Below, piece after piece: positions 8,997 through 17,910 of a DNA stretch of 64,000 bases. Numbering within the stretch: the stretch's first letter is position 1; the number at the start of each line of letters is the position of its first letter. The translations under genes were made by a program, and so were the position numbers. The notes under the pieces are model-generated. The model saw nothing but the letters and a program-made list of their open reading frames with translations, searched no databases and had not been told where the DNA came from. The DNA is from Streptomyces sp. NBC_00247 (GTDB lineage: Bacteria; Actinomycetota; Actinomycetes; Streptomycetales; Streptomycetaceae): contig NZ_CP108093.1 of the NCBI RefSeq assembly GCF_036188265.1, positions 806,001-870,000 on the forward strand, given 5' to 3'.

Positions 8997-10012
8997 CGGG
9001 TGCCCCGGGCGGTGTACTCGGCGAGTTCGTCGGCGTCGGCGGCCGTGATGATCTGCGGGCCGGTGAGGACGGGCTGGCCGCCGCCGAGGACGTTGCGGTT
9101 GAAGCGGTAGAGCCAGAGCAGGTCGATGGCCTCGTAGCCCTGGAGGTAGGGCTGCTGGTCGACGGCGAAGCCGAGGGTCTCGGCCTTGAGCCCGGCGGCG
9201 ACCTTGGCGTTCAGGTCGAAGGTGTCGATCTCGGCGCCGCTGCCGGCGGACTTCTTGGCCTTGACTGCGGCGTCGGCGAAGGGGGCGCCGAGGGTGACGA
9301 CGGCGTCGATGCTCTTGTCGGTCTGGAGCTTCGCCTCGATGGACGCCTGGACGTCGGGCATGTTGGTGCCGTCGACGTAGAGGTTGGTGGTCTTGCCGTC
9401 GAAGTTCTTCTTCACACCGGCGCAGCGCTGCTCGTGGCCGACGTTGCCCTGTTCGTGCAGCACGCAGAGGGCGTTCTCGCGGCCGCGCGCGTTCAGCTCG
9501 TCGCCGACCGCTTCGCCGGCGATCGACTCGTCCTGGCCGATGTGGGTGATCGCGCCGTAGGCCTTGGACTCGGCGGAGCCCGAGTTCACGGTGATCACCG
9601 GGATGCCGGCCTTGGTCGCCTTGGCGAGGACGTCCTTCATCGCCTCCGGCTTGGCGAGCGAGACGACGATTCCGTCGACCTTCTTGTCGATCGCGGCCTG
9701 GACGAGCTGCGCCTGCTGCTGCGCTTCGTCGTTGTGCGAGTACAGGAAGTTGATGTTGTCCTTGCCGGCCGCCTCCTCGGCGCCCTTCTGGACGATGTCC
9801 CAGAAGGTGTCGCCATCACCCGAGTGGGTGATCATGGCGAACGTCCAGCGGGGCGTGTTCACGGCCGAATGGCCTTCGGAGGCGGCCTGGGATGCTGCCG
9901 CGCGTTCCTCCGCCCGCCTGCCGCCGGTGCTGCTGCATCCCGCGAGGGAGGCCCCGAGCACCACTGCCAGCACGGCGCCCATCGCGCGTACCCCTGTCCG
10001 AACCCTTGCCAC
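8993..10012 (-). CDS. Sugar-binding lipoprotein (ribose/xylose/inositol class)
   Basis: A 339-residue periplasmic-binding-protein type I fold. A signal sequence with lipobox SLAGC-SS is followed by motifs of this class (FAMITHSGDGDTFWDIVQKGAEEAA, VDGIVVSLAKPEAMKDVL, GIPVITVNSG). It is the first gene of a four-gene operon: binding protein, permease, ATPase, then ROK kinase after a gap. The divergent oxidoreductase at 10253 and the kinase suggest a polyol or inositol-like substrate, but this is inference from context. Confidence 0.92.
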   Translation of the reverse strand: MARVRTGVRAMGAVLAVVLGASLAGCSSTGGRRAEERAAASQAASEGHSAVNTPRWTFAMITHSGDGDTFWDIVQKGAEEAAGKDNINFLYSHNDEAQQQAQLVQAAIDKKVDGIVVSLAKPEAMKDVLAKATKAGIPVITVNSGSAESKAYGAITHIGQDESIAGEAVGDELNARGRENALCVLHEQGNVGHEQRCAGVKKNFDGKTTNLYVDGTNMPDVQASIEAKLQTDKSIDAVVTLGAPFADAAVKAKKSAGSGAEIDTFDLNAKVAAGLKAETLGFAVDQQPYLQGYEAIDLLWLYRFNRNVLGGGQPVLTGPQIITAADADELAEYTARGTR

Positions 10013-10252
10013 GAAGCCGTGCCCTTCTTGTGCCGCTCACTGTGCCGCCTGGTGCGCCGCGGACGTGTGGAGTCCCGGCCCGGCTGCCCAAGTATCCCCG
10101 AGGTTCGACGGGCGGCACCCGGCAGGGCCCGGGCAAATGAATGTGTCGCGCGGGCGCACCGGTGAATTCCCAGGTCGCGGGGGGCTGCTGTGGCGGGCCC
10201 GGCCCTTTGCACGTGCTTGACACGGCGACAGGGCGGACGCCACGGTGAGGCC

Positions 10253-11254
10253 ATGCGTATCGGACTGGTCGGAACGGGACGTATCGGGACCTTCCATGCG
10301 GAGGCGCTCAGCCGTCATCCCGCGGTGGGTTCACTCGTCGTGGCGGACGTCGATCCCGCGCACGCGGCGGCCGCGGCGGCCCGTACCGGCGCGACGGCGG
10401 TGGGGGTCGACGAGGTCTTCGCCGGCGGGGTGGACGCGGTGGTGATCGCGTCGGCCACGGCCGCCCACGCCGGTCTGATCGGCCGCGCGGCCCGTGCCGG
10501 ACTGCCCGCGTTCTGCGAGAAGCCCGTCGCCCTGGACCTGCCGGGGACACTGGCCGCGCTGGCGGAGGTGGAGGCGGCGGGGTCGGTGCTCCAGCTCGGC
10601 TTCATGCGCCGCTTCGACGCCGGGTACCGCGCCGCGCGCGAGGCGGTCCGCGAGGGGCGGCTCGGCCGGCTGCACACGGTGCGGGCCGTCACCTCCGATC
10701 CCGCCCCGCCGCCCGCCGCCTACCTCCCGCTCTCCGGGGGGCTCTTCCGCGACTGCCTGATCCACGACTTCGACATGGTGCGGTGGGTGACCGGCCGCGA
10801 GGTGAGCGAGGTGTACGCCACCGGGTCGGACGCCGGCCCGGCCGCCTTCCGCGAGGCGGGCGACGTGTCGAGCGCCGCCGCGCTGCTGACCCTGGACGAC
10901 GGGACCCTGGTGACGGCCACGGCGACCCGGTGCAACGGCGCCGGGTACGACGTACGGATGGAGCTGGCGGGTGAGCTGGACCAGATCGCCGTGGGCCTGG
11001 ACGACCGCGCCCCGCTCACCTCGGTCGAGCCGGGGGGCCCGGACGCCCCGCTGAAGGCCTGGCCCGGCTTCCTGGAGCGGTTCGCCCCGGCGTACGAGGC
11101 CGAGCTCGACGCCTTCGTCCGGCTGGCGGCGGGCCGGGCGGCCAATCCGTGCGACGGCCGGGAAGCCCTGGCGGCGCTGCGGATCGCCGAGGCGTGCGAG
11201 CGCTCGCGGCGGGAGCGGCGCCCGGTGGCGCTCGCCGAGATCCCCTTCGGCTGA
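10253..11254 (+). CDS. Gfo/Idh/MocA-family NAD(P)-dependent oxidoreductase
   Basis: A 333-residue protein with an N-terminal Rossmann fold (MRIGLVGTGRIGTFHAEAL) and the family motif FCEKPVALD, whose Lys takes part in catalysis. The second domain carries GGLFRDCLIHDFDMVRWV with the conserved Asp and His of sugar/inositol dehydrogenases. It probably oxidises a sugar or polyol hydroxyl with NAD(P). The ATG at 10253 follows GGTGAGG. It is divergent from the ABC sugar operon, so both may act on one substrate; myo-inositol 2-dehydrogenase is a reasonable guess but unproven. A TTGACA hexamer lies at 10217-10222 without a clear -10 box. Confidence 0.88.
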   Translation: MRIGLVGTGRIGTFHAEALSRHPAVGSLVVADVDPAHAAAAAARTGATAVGVDEVFAGGVDAVVIASATAAHAGLIGRAARAGLPAFCEKPVALDLPGTLAALAEVEAAGSVLQLGFMRRFDAGYRAAREAVREGRLGRLHTVRAVTSDPAPPPAAYLPLSGGLFRDCLIHDFDMVRWVTGREVSEVYATGSDAGPAAFREAGDVSSAAALLTLDDGTLVTATATRCNGAGYDVRMELAGELDQIAVGLDDRAPLTSVEPGGPDAPLKAWPGFLERFAPAYEAELDAFVRLAAGRAANPCDGREALAALRIAEACERSRRERRPVALAEIPFG

Positions 11255-11271
11255 CCGGCCCCGGGGCGGCT

Positions 11272-12468
11272 CTACCAGGCGATCGGCAGGTGCTCGGGGC
11301 CCCGGATCAGCATTCCGGTACGCCAGACGAGCCGCTCCGGACCGGTGTCCAGCCGTAGTCCGGGGCAGCGCGCCAGCAGCGAGCCGATCGCCACCCTCGC
11401 CTCGACGCGGGCGAGCGGTGCGCCGAGGCAGTAGTGGATGCCGTGGCCGAAGGAGACGTGGCCGCGCGCGTCGCGGGTGATGTCGAATCGTTCCGCGCCC
11501 TCGAAACGGGCGGGGTCCCGGTTGGCGTCCGCCATCGCGACGAGCACGAGCTCGCCGCCGCCCGGGATCACGGAGCCGCCGACGTCGAGCGGCCCGGTGG
11601 TGAAGCGAAACGTCGGGGTCTCGACGGGGCTGTCGTAGCGCAGGATCTCCTCCACCGCGTTGCCGAGCAGCCCGGGGTCCGCGCGCAGGGCCGCCAACTG
11701 GTCAGGATGGGCGAGGAGATGGAGTACCCCGTTGGTGATGAGGTTGACGGTGGTCTCGTGTCCGGCGACGAGCAACAGCCAGGCCATGCCCGCCAGTTCG
11801 TCACCGGACAGCCGGTCCCCCTCCTCGTCCGCGGTGTGGATCAGCGCGCTCATCAGGTCGTCGCCCGGCTTCTTGCGCTTGTCGTCGAGCATCGTGGCGA
11901 TGTACGCGTTCATCGCGGCGGCTGCGCGCCGGCGCGTCTCGGCGTCGGTGGAGGAGAGGGCGGTGTTGGACCACTCCCGAAAGCTCACCCGGTCCATGTC
12001 GGGCACGCCGAGCAGCTCGCATATCACCGCCATGGGCAGCGGGAACGACAGCGCGTCGACGAGATCGGTGCGTCGGTCGGGCTCCGCCAGCATCGCGTCC
12101 AACAGCTGGTCCGTCATGCTCTGTACGCGCGGTACGAGTTGCTCCATCCGGCGCGGGGTGAACTCGCGGCTGACCAGCTTGCGGAGCCGGGTGTGGTCCG
12201 GTGCGTCCGAACTGAGCATCGACCTCCCGGCCGTCATCTGATGGAGGTCGAGGAGCGGCGAGGCGTTCCCCCACTCCTTGGACAGCCGCTGGTCGGCGAG
12301 GAGTTCGCGTCCTGCTTCGTATCCCACCACGAGCCAGGCGGGCGTTCCGTCGGGCAGGACCACCCGGTGGACCGGTCCCCGGGCGCGGAGTTCGGCGTAA
12401 GTGGGGTACGGGTCCCGGGTGAACGCCTCGCCCAGTGCGCCGAGATCCAGTATCGCTTCGGTGGTCAC
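11272..12468 (-). CDS. Cytochrome P450
   Basis: A 398-residue soluble bacterial P450. It has the I-helix oxygen-activation motif AGHETT, the ExxR motif (EEILR), and the heme-binding loop FGHGIHYCLGAPLAR with the cysteine thiolate ligand. The GTG at 12468 has AAAGGA six bases upstream. It resembles the CYP107/CYP105-like class frequent in Streptomyces. No ferredoxin or reductase gene is adjacent, so it must use partners encoded elsewhere, and no biosynthetic cluster surrounds it. It ends 17 bp from the convergent oxidoreductase gene. Confidence 0.93.
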   Translation of the reverse strand: MTTEAILDLGALGEAFTRDPYPTYAELRARGPVHRVVLPDGTPAWLVVGYEAGRELLADQRLSKEWGNASPLLDLHQMTAGRSMLSSDAPDHTRLRKLVSREFTPRRMEQLVPRVQSMTDQLLDAMLAEPDRRTDLVDALSFPLPMAVICELLGVPDMDRVSFREWSNTALSSTDAETRRRAAAAMNAYIATMLDDKRKKPGDDLMSALIHTADEEGDRLSGDELAGMAWLLLVAGHETTVNLITNGVLHLLAHPDQLAALRADPGLLGNAVEEILRYDSPVETPTFRFTTGPLDVGGSVIPGGGELVLVAMADANRDPARFEGAERFDITRDARGHVSFGHGIHYCLGAPLARVEARVAIGSLLARCPGLRLDTGPERLVWRTGMLIRGPEHLPIAW

Positions 12469-12622
12469 TGCGGTTCCTTTCGGAGGTCCGGCCGCGCCGA
12501 CCGGGTGCGGACCGTAGCCGGCGCGTGACGGCAGCGGGAGCGGCCCGCCCTCGTGCGAGTCCCTACCTCACTGCTGGGCGGTCCAACCCTCCGAGCCTCG
12601 GACGCGGTTGCACTTGGCCGGT

Positions 12623-13537
12623 TCAGACCCGTGCGCCGCGCCGCCCCCAGGCCGTTCCGGCCAGCACCAGTACGGCGCCCACCGCACCGACCGCTCCGAG
12701 CCGCTCGCCCCCGATCGCGATGCCGACCGCGGCGGCCCACAGGGGTTCCGTACCCAGCAGCAGGCTGACCCGGGACGGCGAGGTGCGCCGGACCGCCCAC
12801 ATCTGCACGAAGAACGCGAAGAGCGTGCAGAAGGCCGCGAGGAACAGCAGGCCCGCCCACTCCCCCGCACCGAAGTCGGCGGCCACGGTCCAGGGCGCGG
12901 TGCCGGTACCGGGCGCGGCGGCGAGCACGGCGAAGACGGCCACCGCGGCGCCCAGCTGGACGGTGGTCAGGGGGAGCGAGTCGGCCGACCGGACCGCCTT
13001 GAGCCGGGCCATCGCGAGGACGTGGACCGTACGGGCGAGCGCGGCGAGCAGCATCAGCAGGTCGCCGCCGGACGGGCTGGTGAACCCTCCGCCCTGCGTC
13101 AGCAGCAGCACGCCCACGACCGAGAGCCCGGCGGCGAGGAGGAAGCGGCCGGTCGGGCGGGTGCGGGTCACCGCCGACTCCGCGAGCGGGGTGAAGATCA
13201 TGGTGAGGCTGATGATGAGCCCGGCGTTGGTGGCCGAGGTGTGCACGATTCCGTACGTCTCCAGCAGGAAGATCCCGCTGAGGATCAGCCCGAGCAGCCC
13301 CGCGCCCCGCCACTGGGCCGCGGTCAGGGCCCGCAGCCCACGCGCTCCGGCGACGGCCAGAACGGGCAGCACGACCGCGAAGCGCAAGACGAGGACCGCG
13401 ACGACGGTCTGCGGGGTGGTGATGCCCTTGGCGGCGAGGTAGCTCGATCCCCAGACGACGGCGACCGCCAGTACGGGCAGGTCGGTCGACCAGGCGGAAC
13501 GGGACGGGGCGACGGCGGGCACGGCGACAGCGGACAC
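12623..13537 (-). CDS. EamA/DMT-family transporter
   Basis: A 304-residue protein with ten predicted helices in two EamA repeats (VVWGSSYLAAKGITT opening the first; a second repeat from about residue 150 ending GTEPLWAAAVGIAIGGERLGA). These are inner-membrane exporters of metabolites or amino acids. The GTG at 13537 follows AGGAG. The substrate is unknown. Confidence 0.88.
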   Translation of the reverse strand: MSAVAVPAVAPSRSAWSTDLPVLAVAVVWGSSYLAAKGITTPQTVVAVLVLRFAVVLPVLAVAGARGLRALTAAQWRGAGLLGLILSGIFLLETYGIVHTSATNAGLIISLTMIFTPLAESAVTRTRPTGRFLLAAGLSVVGVLLLTQGGGFTSPSGGDLLMLLAALARTVHVLAMARLKAVRSADSLPLTTVQLGAAVAVFAVLAAAPGTGTAPWTVAADFGAGEWAGLLFLAAFCTLFAFFVQMWAVRRTSPSRVSLLLGTEPLWAAAVGIAIGGERLGAVGAVGAVLVLAGTAWGRRGARV

Positions 13538-13791
13538 CTGGTACTCCTGGATTCTCCATGACGGGACACGAGCGTGGAGACCTCGCTGGCTCGCACACCG
13601 ACCGGCCCACGCTACCGGGCGCCACTCCCGCGCGGAACCCGCTTTTCCGGGCCGCGCTCACCCGTTCGCCCCGCCCCGGTACGCCACTCCCCCGCCCCGC
13701 ACGCGGCCTCTCCCCCCGCGACCTGCCCGGAGCCACCGGGCGTCCTACCCTGGCGGCACCGGTACGGGTCCCGGATTCAAGATCACGAATC

Positions 13792-13869
13792 ATGGACACA
13801 CGGACCACGGACGCACGGACCACGGACATACCGATCACCGATCACCGATCACCGAAAGGACGATCATGA
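13792..13869 (+). other. Possible 25-codon leader ORF upstream of the aldo/keto reductase
   Basis: An ATG at 13792 opens a frame of 25 codons with repeated Thr/Asp units, ending with TGA at 13867-13869. That stop overlaps the reductase start in ATGA. The frame spans the two sets of direct repeats. No good ribosome binding site precedes it. It could be a translationally coupled leader peptide or simply chance in repeated DNA. Confidence 0.2.
13800..13852. repeat. Two short tandem repeat sets
   Basis: ACGGACCACGGAC occurs twice with a 15-bp period (13800-13812 and 13815-13827), followed by three perfect copies of CGATCAC (13832-13852). They fill the last 65 bp before the reductase ribosome binding site (AAAGGA, 13855-13860). 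They are too short and too few for a CRISPR array. They may be slippage-prone sequence or clustered regulator half-sites. The rest of 13538-13799 holds nothing I can name. Confidence 0.7.
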
Positions 13870-14696
13870 GCGCCGCCCCTCAGCTCCCCCTCCTGGACCA
13901 CCGCACCCTCCCCGCGGTCGGTCTCGGCACCTATCCCCTGGACGACGAGGAGGCGGAGAAGGCGGTCGCCGGGGCGCTGGGCCTCGGCTACCGGCTCGTC
14001 GACTCGGCGAAGAACTACGGCAACGAGCGCGGCACCGGACGCGGGATCGCCCGCAGCGGCGTGCCTCGCGAGGAGATCACCGTCACCACCAAGGTGCCGG
14101 GCCGCCACCACGGCTACGAAGAGACGCTGGCCTCCTTCGAGGAGTCGCGGGCCGCGCTCGGCGTCGAGTACGTCGACCTCTATCTCATCCACTGGCCGCT
14201 GCCGCGGGTGGACAAGTACGTGGACACCTGGAAGGCGATGATCAAGCTCCGCGAGGACGGGCTGATCCGCTCCATCGGCGTCTCCAACTTCACCCCCGCG
14301 CAGCTCGACCGGCTGGAGCGGGAGACCGGGGTGCTGCCCGTGGTCAACCAGATCGAGCTGCATCCGCTGCTTCCCCAGGACGAGTTGAGGGAAGTGCACG
14401 CGGCGAAGGGCATCGTCACGGAGGCCTGGAGTCCGCTGGCGCGCGGACGCGAGGTGCTGGAGGCGACGGAGACCGTGGCCATCGCCCGCGAGCACGGGGT
14501 GACGCCCGGACAGGTGGTCCTGCGCTGGCACACCCAGCTGGGGGTCGTACCGATCCCGAAGTCGGCCGACCCCGGGCGGCAGCGGGAGAACCTGGACCTC
14601 TTCGGTTTCGAGCTGACGACGGACCAGATGGACCGGATCGGCTCGGGAGACCGGCACCGGTTCGGCGGCGACCCGGACGACCACGAGGAGTTCTGA
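13866..14696 (+). CDS. Aldo/keto reductase
   Basis: A 276-residue TIM-barrel NADPH-dependent reductase. The catalytic tetrad is visible: Asp and Tyr in DSAKNYGNE, Lys in TTKVPG and His in LIHWPLP. The cofactor-binding end has IPKSADPGRQREN. Members reduce aldehydes and ketones, for example 2,5-diketo-gluconate-type substrates. The ATG at 13866 is preceded by AAAGGA with five bases spacing. It is a single-gene unit. Confidence 0.92.
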   Translation: MSAAPQLPLLDHRTLPAVGLGTYPLDDEEAEKAVAGALGLGYRLVDSAKNYGNERGTGRGIARSGVPREEITVTTKVPGRHHGYEETLASFEESRAALGVEYVDLYLIHWPLPRVDKYVDTWKAMIKLREDGLIRSIGVSNFTPAQLDRLERETGVLPVVNQIELHPLLPQDELREVHAAKGIVTEAWSPLARGREVLEATETVAIAREHGVTPGQVVLRWHTQLGVVPIPKSADPGRQRENLDLFGFELTTDQMDRIGSGDRHRFGGDPDDHEEF

Positions 14697-14888
14697 ACCG
14701 AGACCGGCGGGTCGCGGAATCCGACGGTTCACGTGGCTGGAACCCGCTGCCGAGGTACGGGTTCCGGGCGAAGCCCGCGGTTCCTGCTTCGGGGGAGTCG
14801 GCGAGCGACGAGCCGCCGTCTGGGACGCCGGCGCACTGGTACTGGTCCTGGGGCCGCCGGGCGAGGAGATGGGGAAGTGGCTCTCCGG

Positions 14889-15088
14889 GGCGGTGCCGAA
14901 AGTCCCGCCCGCCCGGCCCTGGGGCGGCTGGGCGCACGAAGGAGTCCGGGCGAGGACGGGTTCGAGGCCGTGGGGCTGGACCGCCACCGGAACCTGGAGG
15001 ACTGGACTTCCCGTGCCTGCCAAGGCGTGTCCGGAGAGTGGCGCCGTCCTCGCCGAGGCCGGACAGACGGGACCTTCGAGACACGGCC
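14889..15088. repeat. ~200-bp palindromic MITE-like repeat
   Basis: The left end (14889-14918, containing GTGCCGAAAGTCCCGCC) is an imperfect inverted copy of the right end (15057-15088, whose reverse complement contains GTGTCTCGAAGGTCCCGTC). About three quarters of 30 positions agree. A third related copy follows argG at 36748. Several long overlapping frames cross the element but none shows a domain, so I treat them as spurious. The element fills much of the 505-bp gap between the reductase and the DUF2804 gene. Nothing else is recognised in that gap. Confidence 0.5.
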
Positions 15089-15202
15089 GAGTGCCGCGCC
15101 CGGCAACGTCCGCCCCATGGGGAGCGGTGTGTGGTGGCCGCTTCCTCGTCCGTACGGACCTCCGTACGGACGACACGGCGGCCGGAGTTCTATTCTGCGC
15201 GG

Positions 15203-16183
15203 ATGACGCATGAGACCGAGCTGACGTCCCCCGTCGACCTCTGCCTCCCCGGCGGACGGTTGAACCCCGCGGCGGTCGGCTGGACCCGGCGCCCCCTGCA
15301 CACCGCCAACCTGCGCGGCTGGGGCAGGGGGAAGCGCTGGGAGTACTGGGGCGTCGTCACGCCGGACCACGTGGTCGGCCTGGTCGTCTCGTCACTGGAC
15401 TACGCGGGTGTGCACGGGCTCTACGTGCTGGACCGGTCGACCGGCGTCGAGCACAGCACCGACGTGGTGGCACCACTGGCCCGCGGCACGGTGCTGCCCG
15501 CGCGCAGCGGGGAGGGCGAGGTCTCGGCGCGGGCCGGCAAGCTGGAGATCGCTGTCGCGCAGGCACCGGACGGCACCACGATCCGCGCGACGGCGCCCGG
15601 GGTGCGCCTCGACGTGGAGGTGCCGTTGCCCGAGGGGCACGAATCGCTCGGGGTGGTCGTGCCGTGGAGCGGCAAGCGGTTCCAGTACACCGTCAAGGAC
15701 GTCGGCCGCCCGGTGCACGGCACGCTGTCGGTGCGGGGACGGACCTACGAGGTGGGCGGCCCGGAGGCGTTCGCGGTACTGGATCACGGGCGCGGCAAGT
15801 GGCCGTACGCGGTTCGGTGGAACTGGGCGGCGGGCGCGGCCCCGGGGCGCGCGCTCCAGCTGGGCGGCGAGTGGACCGACGGCACCGGCAGCACCGAGAA
15901 CGCCCTGTTCGTCGACGGCCGCCTGCACAAGATCGGCGAGGATCTCCGCTGGAGCTACGACCGGCGGGACTGGATGCGTCCGTGGCACATCGCCGGTGAG
16001 CGGGTGGACGTGTGGTTCCGTCCGTTCCACGAGAGGCGCGGCCGGACGAATCTGCTGGTCGTCGCGAACGAGACGCACCAGTGCTTCGGCACCTTCAGCG
16101 GCTGGGCCATGACCGACGACGGGACGAGGACGGATCTCGACGGGCTGGTCGGCTGGGCCGAGGAGGCGCGCAACCGGTGGTAG
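15203..16183 (+). CDS. DUF2804 family protein
   Basis: A 326-residue beta-rich protein matching the DUF2804 pattern: NLRGWGRGKRWEYWGV near the start, DHGRGKWPYAVRWNWAAGAA in the middle, TENALFVDGRLHKIGEDLRW and the closing CFGTFSGWAMTDDGT. The ATG at 15203 is chosen because homologues start just before the TSPVDLCLPGGRLN motif. It has no signal peptide. The biochemical role is unknown. It is transcribed away from the allantoin genes. Confidence 0.8.
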   Translation: MTHETELTSPVDLCLPGGRLNPAAVGWTRRPLHTANLRGWGRGKRWEYWGVVTPDHVVGLVVSSLDYAGVHGLYVLDRSTGVEHSTDVVAPLARGTVLPARSGEGEVSARAGKLEIAVAQAPDGTTIRATAPGVRLDVEVPLPEGHESLGVVVPWSGKRFQYTVKDVGRPVHGTLSVRGRTYEVGGPEAFAVLDHGRGKWPYAVRWNWAAGAAPGRALQLGGEWTDGTGSTENALFVDGRLHKIGEDLRWSYDRRDWMRPWHIAGERVDVWFRPFHERRGRTNLLVVANETHQCFGTFSGWAMTDDGTRTDLDGLVGWAEEARNRW

Positions 16184-16264
16184 CGCCCGAGGCGTTACCC
16201 TGCGGCGAGGGGCCGACGGGAGCGCCCGGGGTTCCGGGCGCGCGCACGCACCGCCGCGTTCCCG

Positions 16265-16594
16265 TCAGCGGTTGACGGGTGTCACCTCCGCCATCCGGGA
16301 CCAGCCCTCGCCCGGGACCTCGACGTTGATGATCTCGGGGATCTCGGCGACCAGGGACGACATCGTCTTGATGGCGGCCTGGAAATGGGCGGACTTCACG
16401 TGCTCCTCCCCCGCCTCGGCCGACGCGAAGGCTTCGAGCAGCACGAACTGGTTGGGGTTCTCCACGCTGTACGACCAGTCGAAGAACAGGTTCCCCGGCT
16501 CGGACCGGGTGGCGACGGTGAACTCCTCCACTGCGGGGAGCCAGTTGTCGCGTTCGGCGACGAGCACGGTGAACTTGACGGCGATGAAGATCAT
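16265..16594 (-). CDS. Antibiotic biosynthesis monooxygenase (ABM) domain protein
   Basis: A 109-residue dimeric ferredoxin-like protein with the ABM pattern: an initial beta strand (MIFIAVKFTV), then TRSEPGNLFFDWSYSVENPNQFVLLEAFAS and EEHVKSAHFQAA. Such proteins are small cofactor-free monooxygenases, heme oxygenases or stress proteins. No catalytic partner is nearby. It follows allantoicase by about 165 bp on the same strand and could be co-transcribed. Confidence 0.85.
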   Translation of the reverse strand: MIFIAVKFTVLVAERDNWLPAVEEFTVATRSEPGNLFFDWSYSVENPNQFVLLEAFASAEAGEEHVKSAHFQAAIKTMSSLVAEIPEIINVEVPGEGWSRMAEVTPVNR

Positions 16595-16759
16595 GGCTGC
16601 TCCTGGTCGGGGCGTACGGTGACGGGCCGCCGGGCGTCGGAGGCCCGGCGGCACCGACCAGGGTGGCATATCGCCCCGTGACGAACCTTTCGGGCACACC
16701 GGTCCGCGCCCACCGCCTCCGACCGCCCCGACCGCCTCCGCTTCCGTGCGTGCGGCCGC

Positions 16760-17908
16760 TCAGCCGCCCAGCTCGTGGTGACGGGCCGCCAGCCGGCGTG
16801 CCCCGGCCTCGGTGAGGGAGCCGAAGAGGCGCAGTCGCGAGATCCCGCCGTCCGGGAAGATGTCGATGCGCACCCGGGTGGCACGGACCGGGGCTTCCAG
16901 GAGGAAGCGGTGGTTGGTGTCGGGCTGGAGGCGGGTCCGGGGCAGGAACTCGGTCCACACCTCGCCGTCGCCGTCCGCTCCCGCCGGGCCGTCGCTGAGC
17001 GAGAGCGTCGCCCAGCCGGCGGCGTTGCCCTTGAGGTAGGCGGTGTCGATCTCCACCGCCCGGATCTCCGCCTGCGCGGGCAGCGTGTAGCGGATCCAGT
17101 CGTTGCCCCGGTCCCGGCGGCGGCGGGTCTCCCAGCCGTCGTCCATCCGCCGGGAGCGACCGGGCTGGATGCTGTTGGTGGCCGGGGAGTAGAAGCGGTC
17201 CGAGGCGTCCTCCACCCGGCCGCCGTTCTCCAGGGCCAGCAGGTCGAAGGTGCCGAGGGCGGTGAGCCAGGCGGGGTCGGGCGCGACCTCGCCGTGGACC
17301 CGGAGCCGGGCGATACCTCCGTCGGGGTGCTGGTTGACCCGTAGGTGGGTGAAGCGCTGTCTGGCGTCGACCGTGAAGCCGTTGGCCGCGTGACCTGCGA
17401 TCTCCGTACGGGGCACCAGCGTCGTCCACTTCACGTCGGGCGCCAGCAGTTCTTCGGGCGAGGGCGAGCCGGGCAGGGAGGTGGCCTCCACGGAGACCGC
17501 ACGGGGGTAGTTGCCGCGGAAGTGTGCGGTGTCGACGATCAGTCCCCGCACGACACCGGGGGCACCGAGCCGTACCAGCGCCCAGTCGTGGTCCTCGTCC
17601 TCGGGGTGCGGGCGGTCCGCACGCGCTCCGCGTCGGCGGCGGGTCTCCCAGCCGTCCATGATCTTGCCCTTGTGCCCGAAGCGTTCGGGGTCGAAGACGG
17701 CGGGCCCCGGCTTCAGCAGGTTCTCCCGCTCGGCGAAGAACTCGTCGTTGGCGGCGATCACCCCGGCGCCGAGCTGCCGTCCGGCGAGGTCCACGAGGTG
17801 GCCGAAGGGGAAACCGGCGGGGCCCGGGGTGCGGTAGTCGGCGTACGGATCGCCCCCCGCGTAGGGGAGGGCGTCTCCGGTCCAGCGCGGCGGGGCGGAC
17901 TCCGTCAT
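16760..17908 (-). CDS. alc: Allantoicase
   Basis: A 382-residue protein made of two repeated jelly-roll domains. Both carry the allantoicase motif (KIMDGWETRRRR near residue 82 and RMDDGWETRRRR near residue 260) and the paired strands LIVDTAHFRGNYP and VEIDTAYLKGNAAG. It hydrolyses allantoate to ureidoglycolate and urea. It starts two bases after the allantoinase stop, with AGGA inside the end of that gene, so the two enzymes are made from one transcript and act in sequence. Confidence 0.93.
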   Translation of the reverse strand: MTESAPPRWTGDALPYAGGDPYADYRTPGPAGFPFGHLVDLAGRQLGAGVIAANDEFFAERENLLKPGPAVFDPERFGHKGKIMDGWETRRRRGARADRPHPEDEDHDWALVRLGAPGVVRGLIVDTAHFRGNYPRAVSVEATSLPGSPSPEELLAPDVKWTTLVPRTEIAGHAANGFTVDARQRFTHLRVNQHPDGGIARLRVHGEVAPDPAWLTALGTFDLLALENGGRVEDASDRFYSPATNSIQPGRSRRMDDGWETRRRRDRGNDWIRYTLPAQAEIRAVEIDTAYLKGNAAGWATLSLSDGPAGADGDGEVWTEFLPRTRLQPDTNHRFLLEAPVRATRVRIDIFPDGGISRLRLFGSLTEAGARRLAARHHELGG

Positions 17909-17910
17909 GG

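Noticed and set aside
13832..13852. CGATCAC heptamer array as a possible CRISPR
   Set aside because: Units are 7 bp, contiguous and only three; there are no spacers and no cas genes.
13842..15176. A 444-codon minus-strand frame across the reductase and intergenic repeat
   Set aside because: It shows no domain, is antisense to an intact reductase and its other half covers the palindromic repeat.
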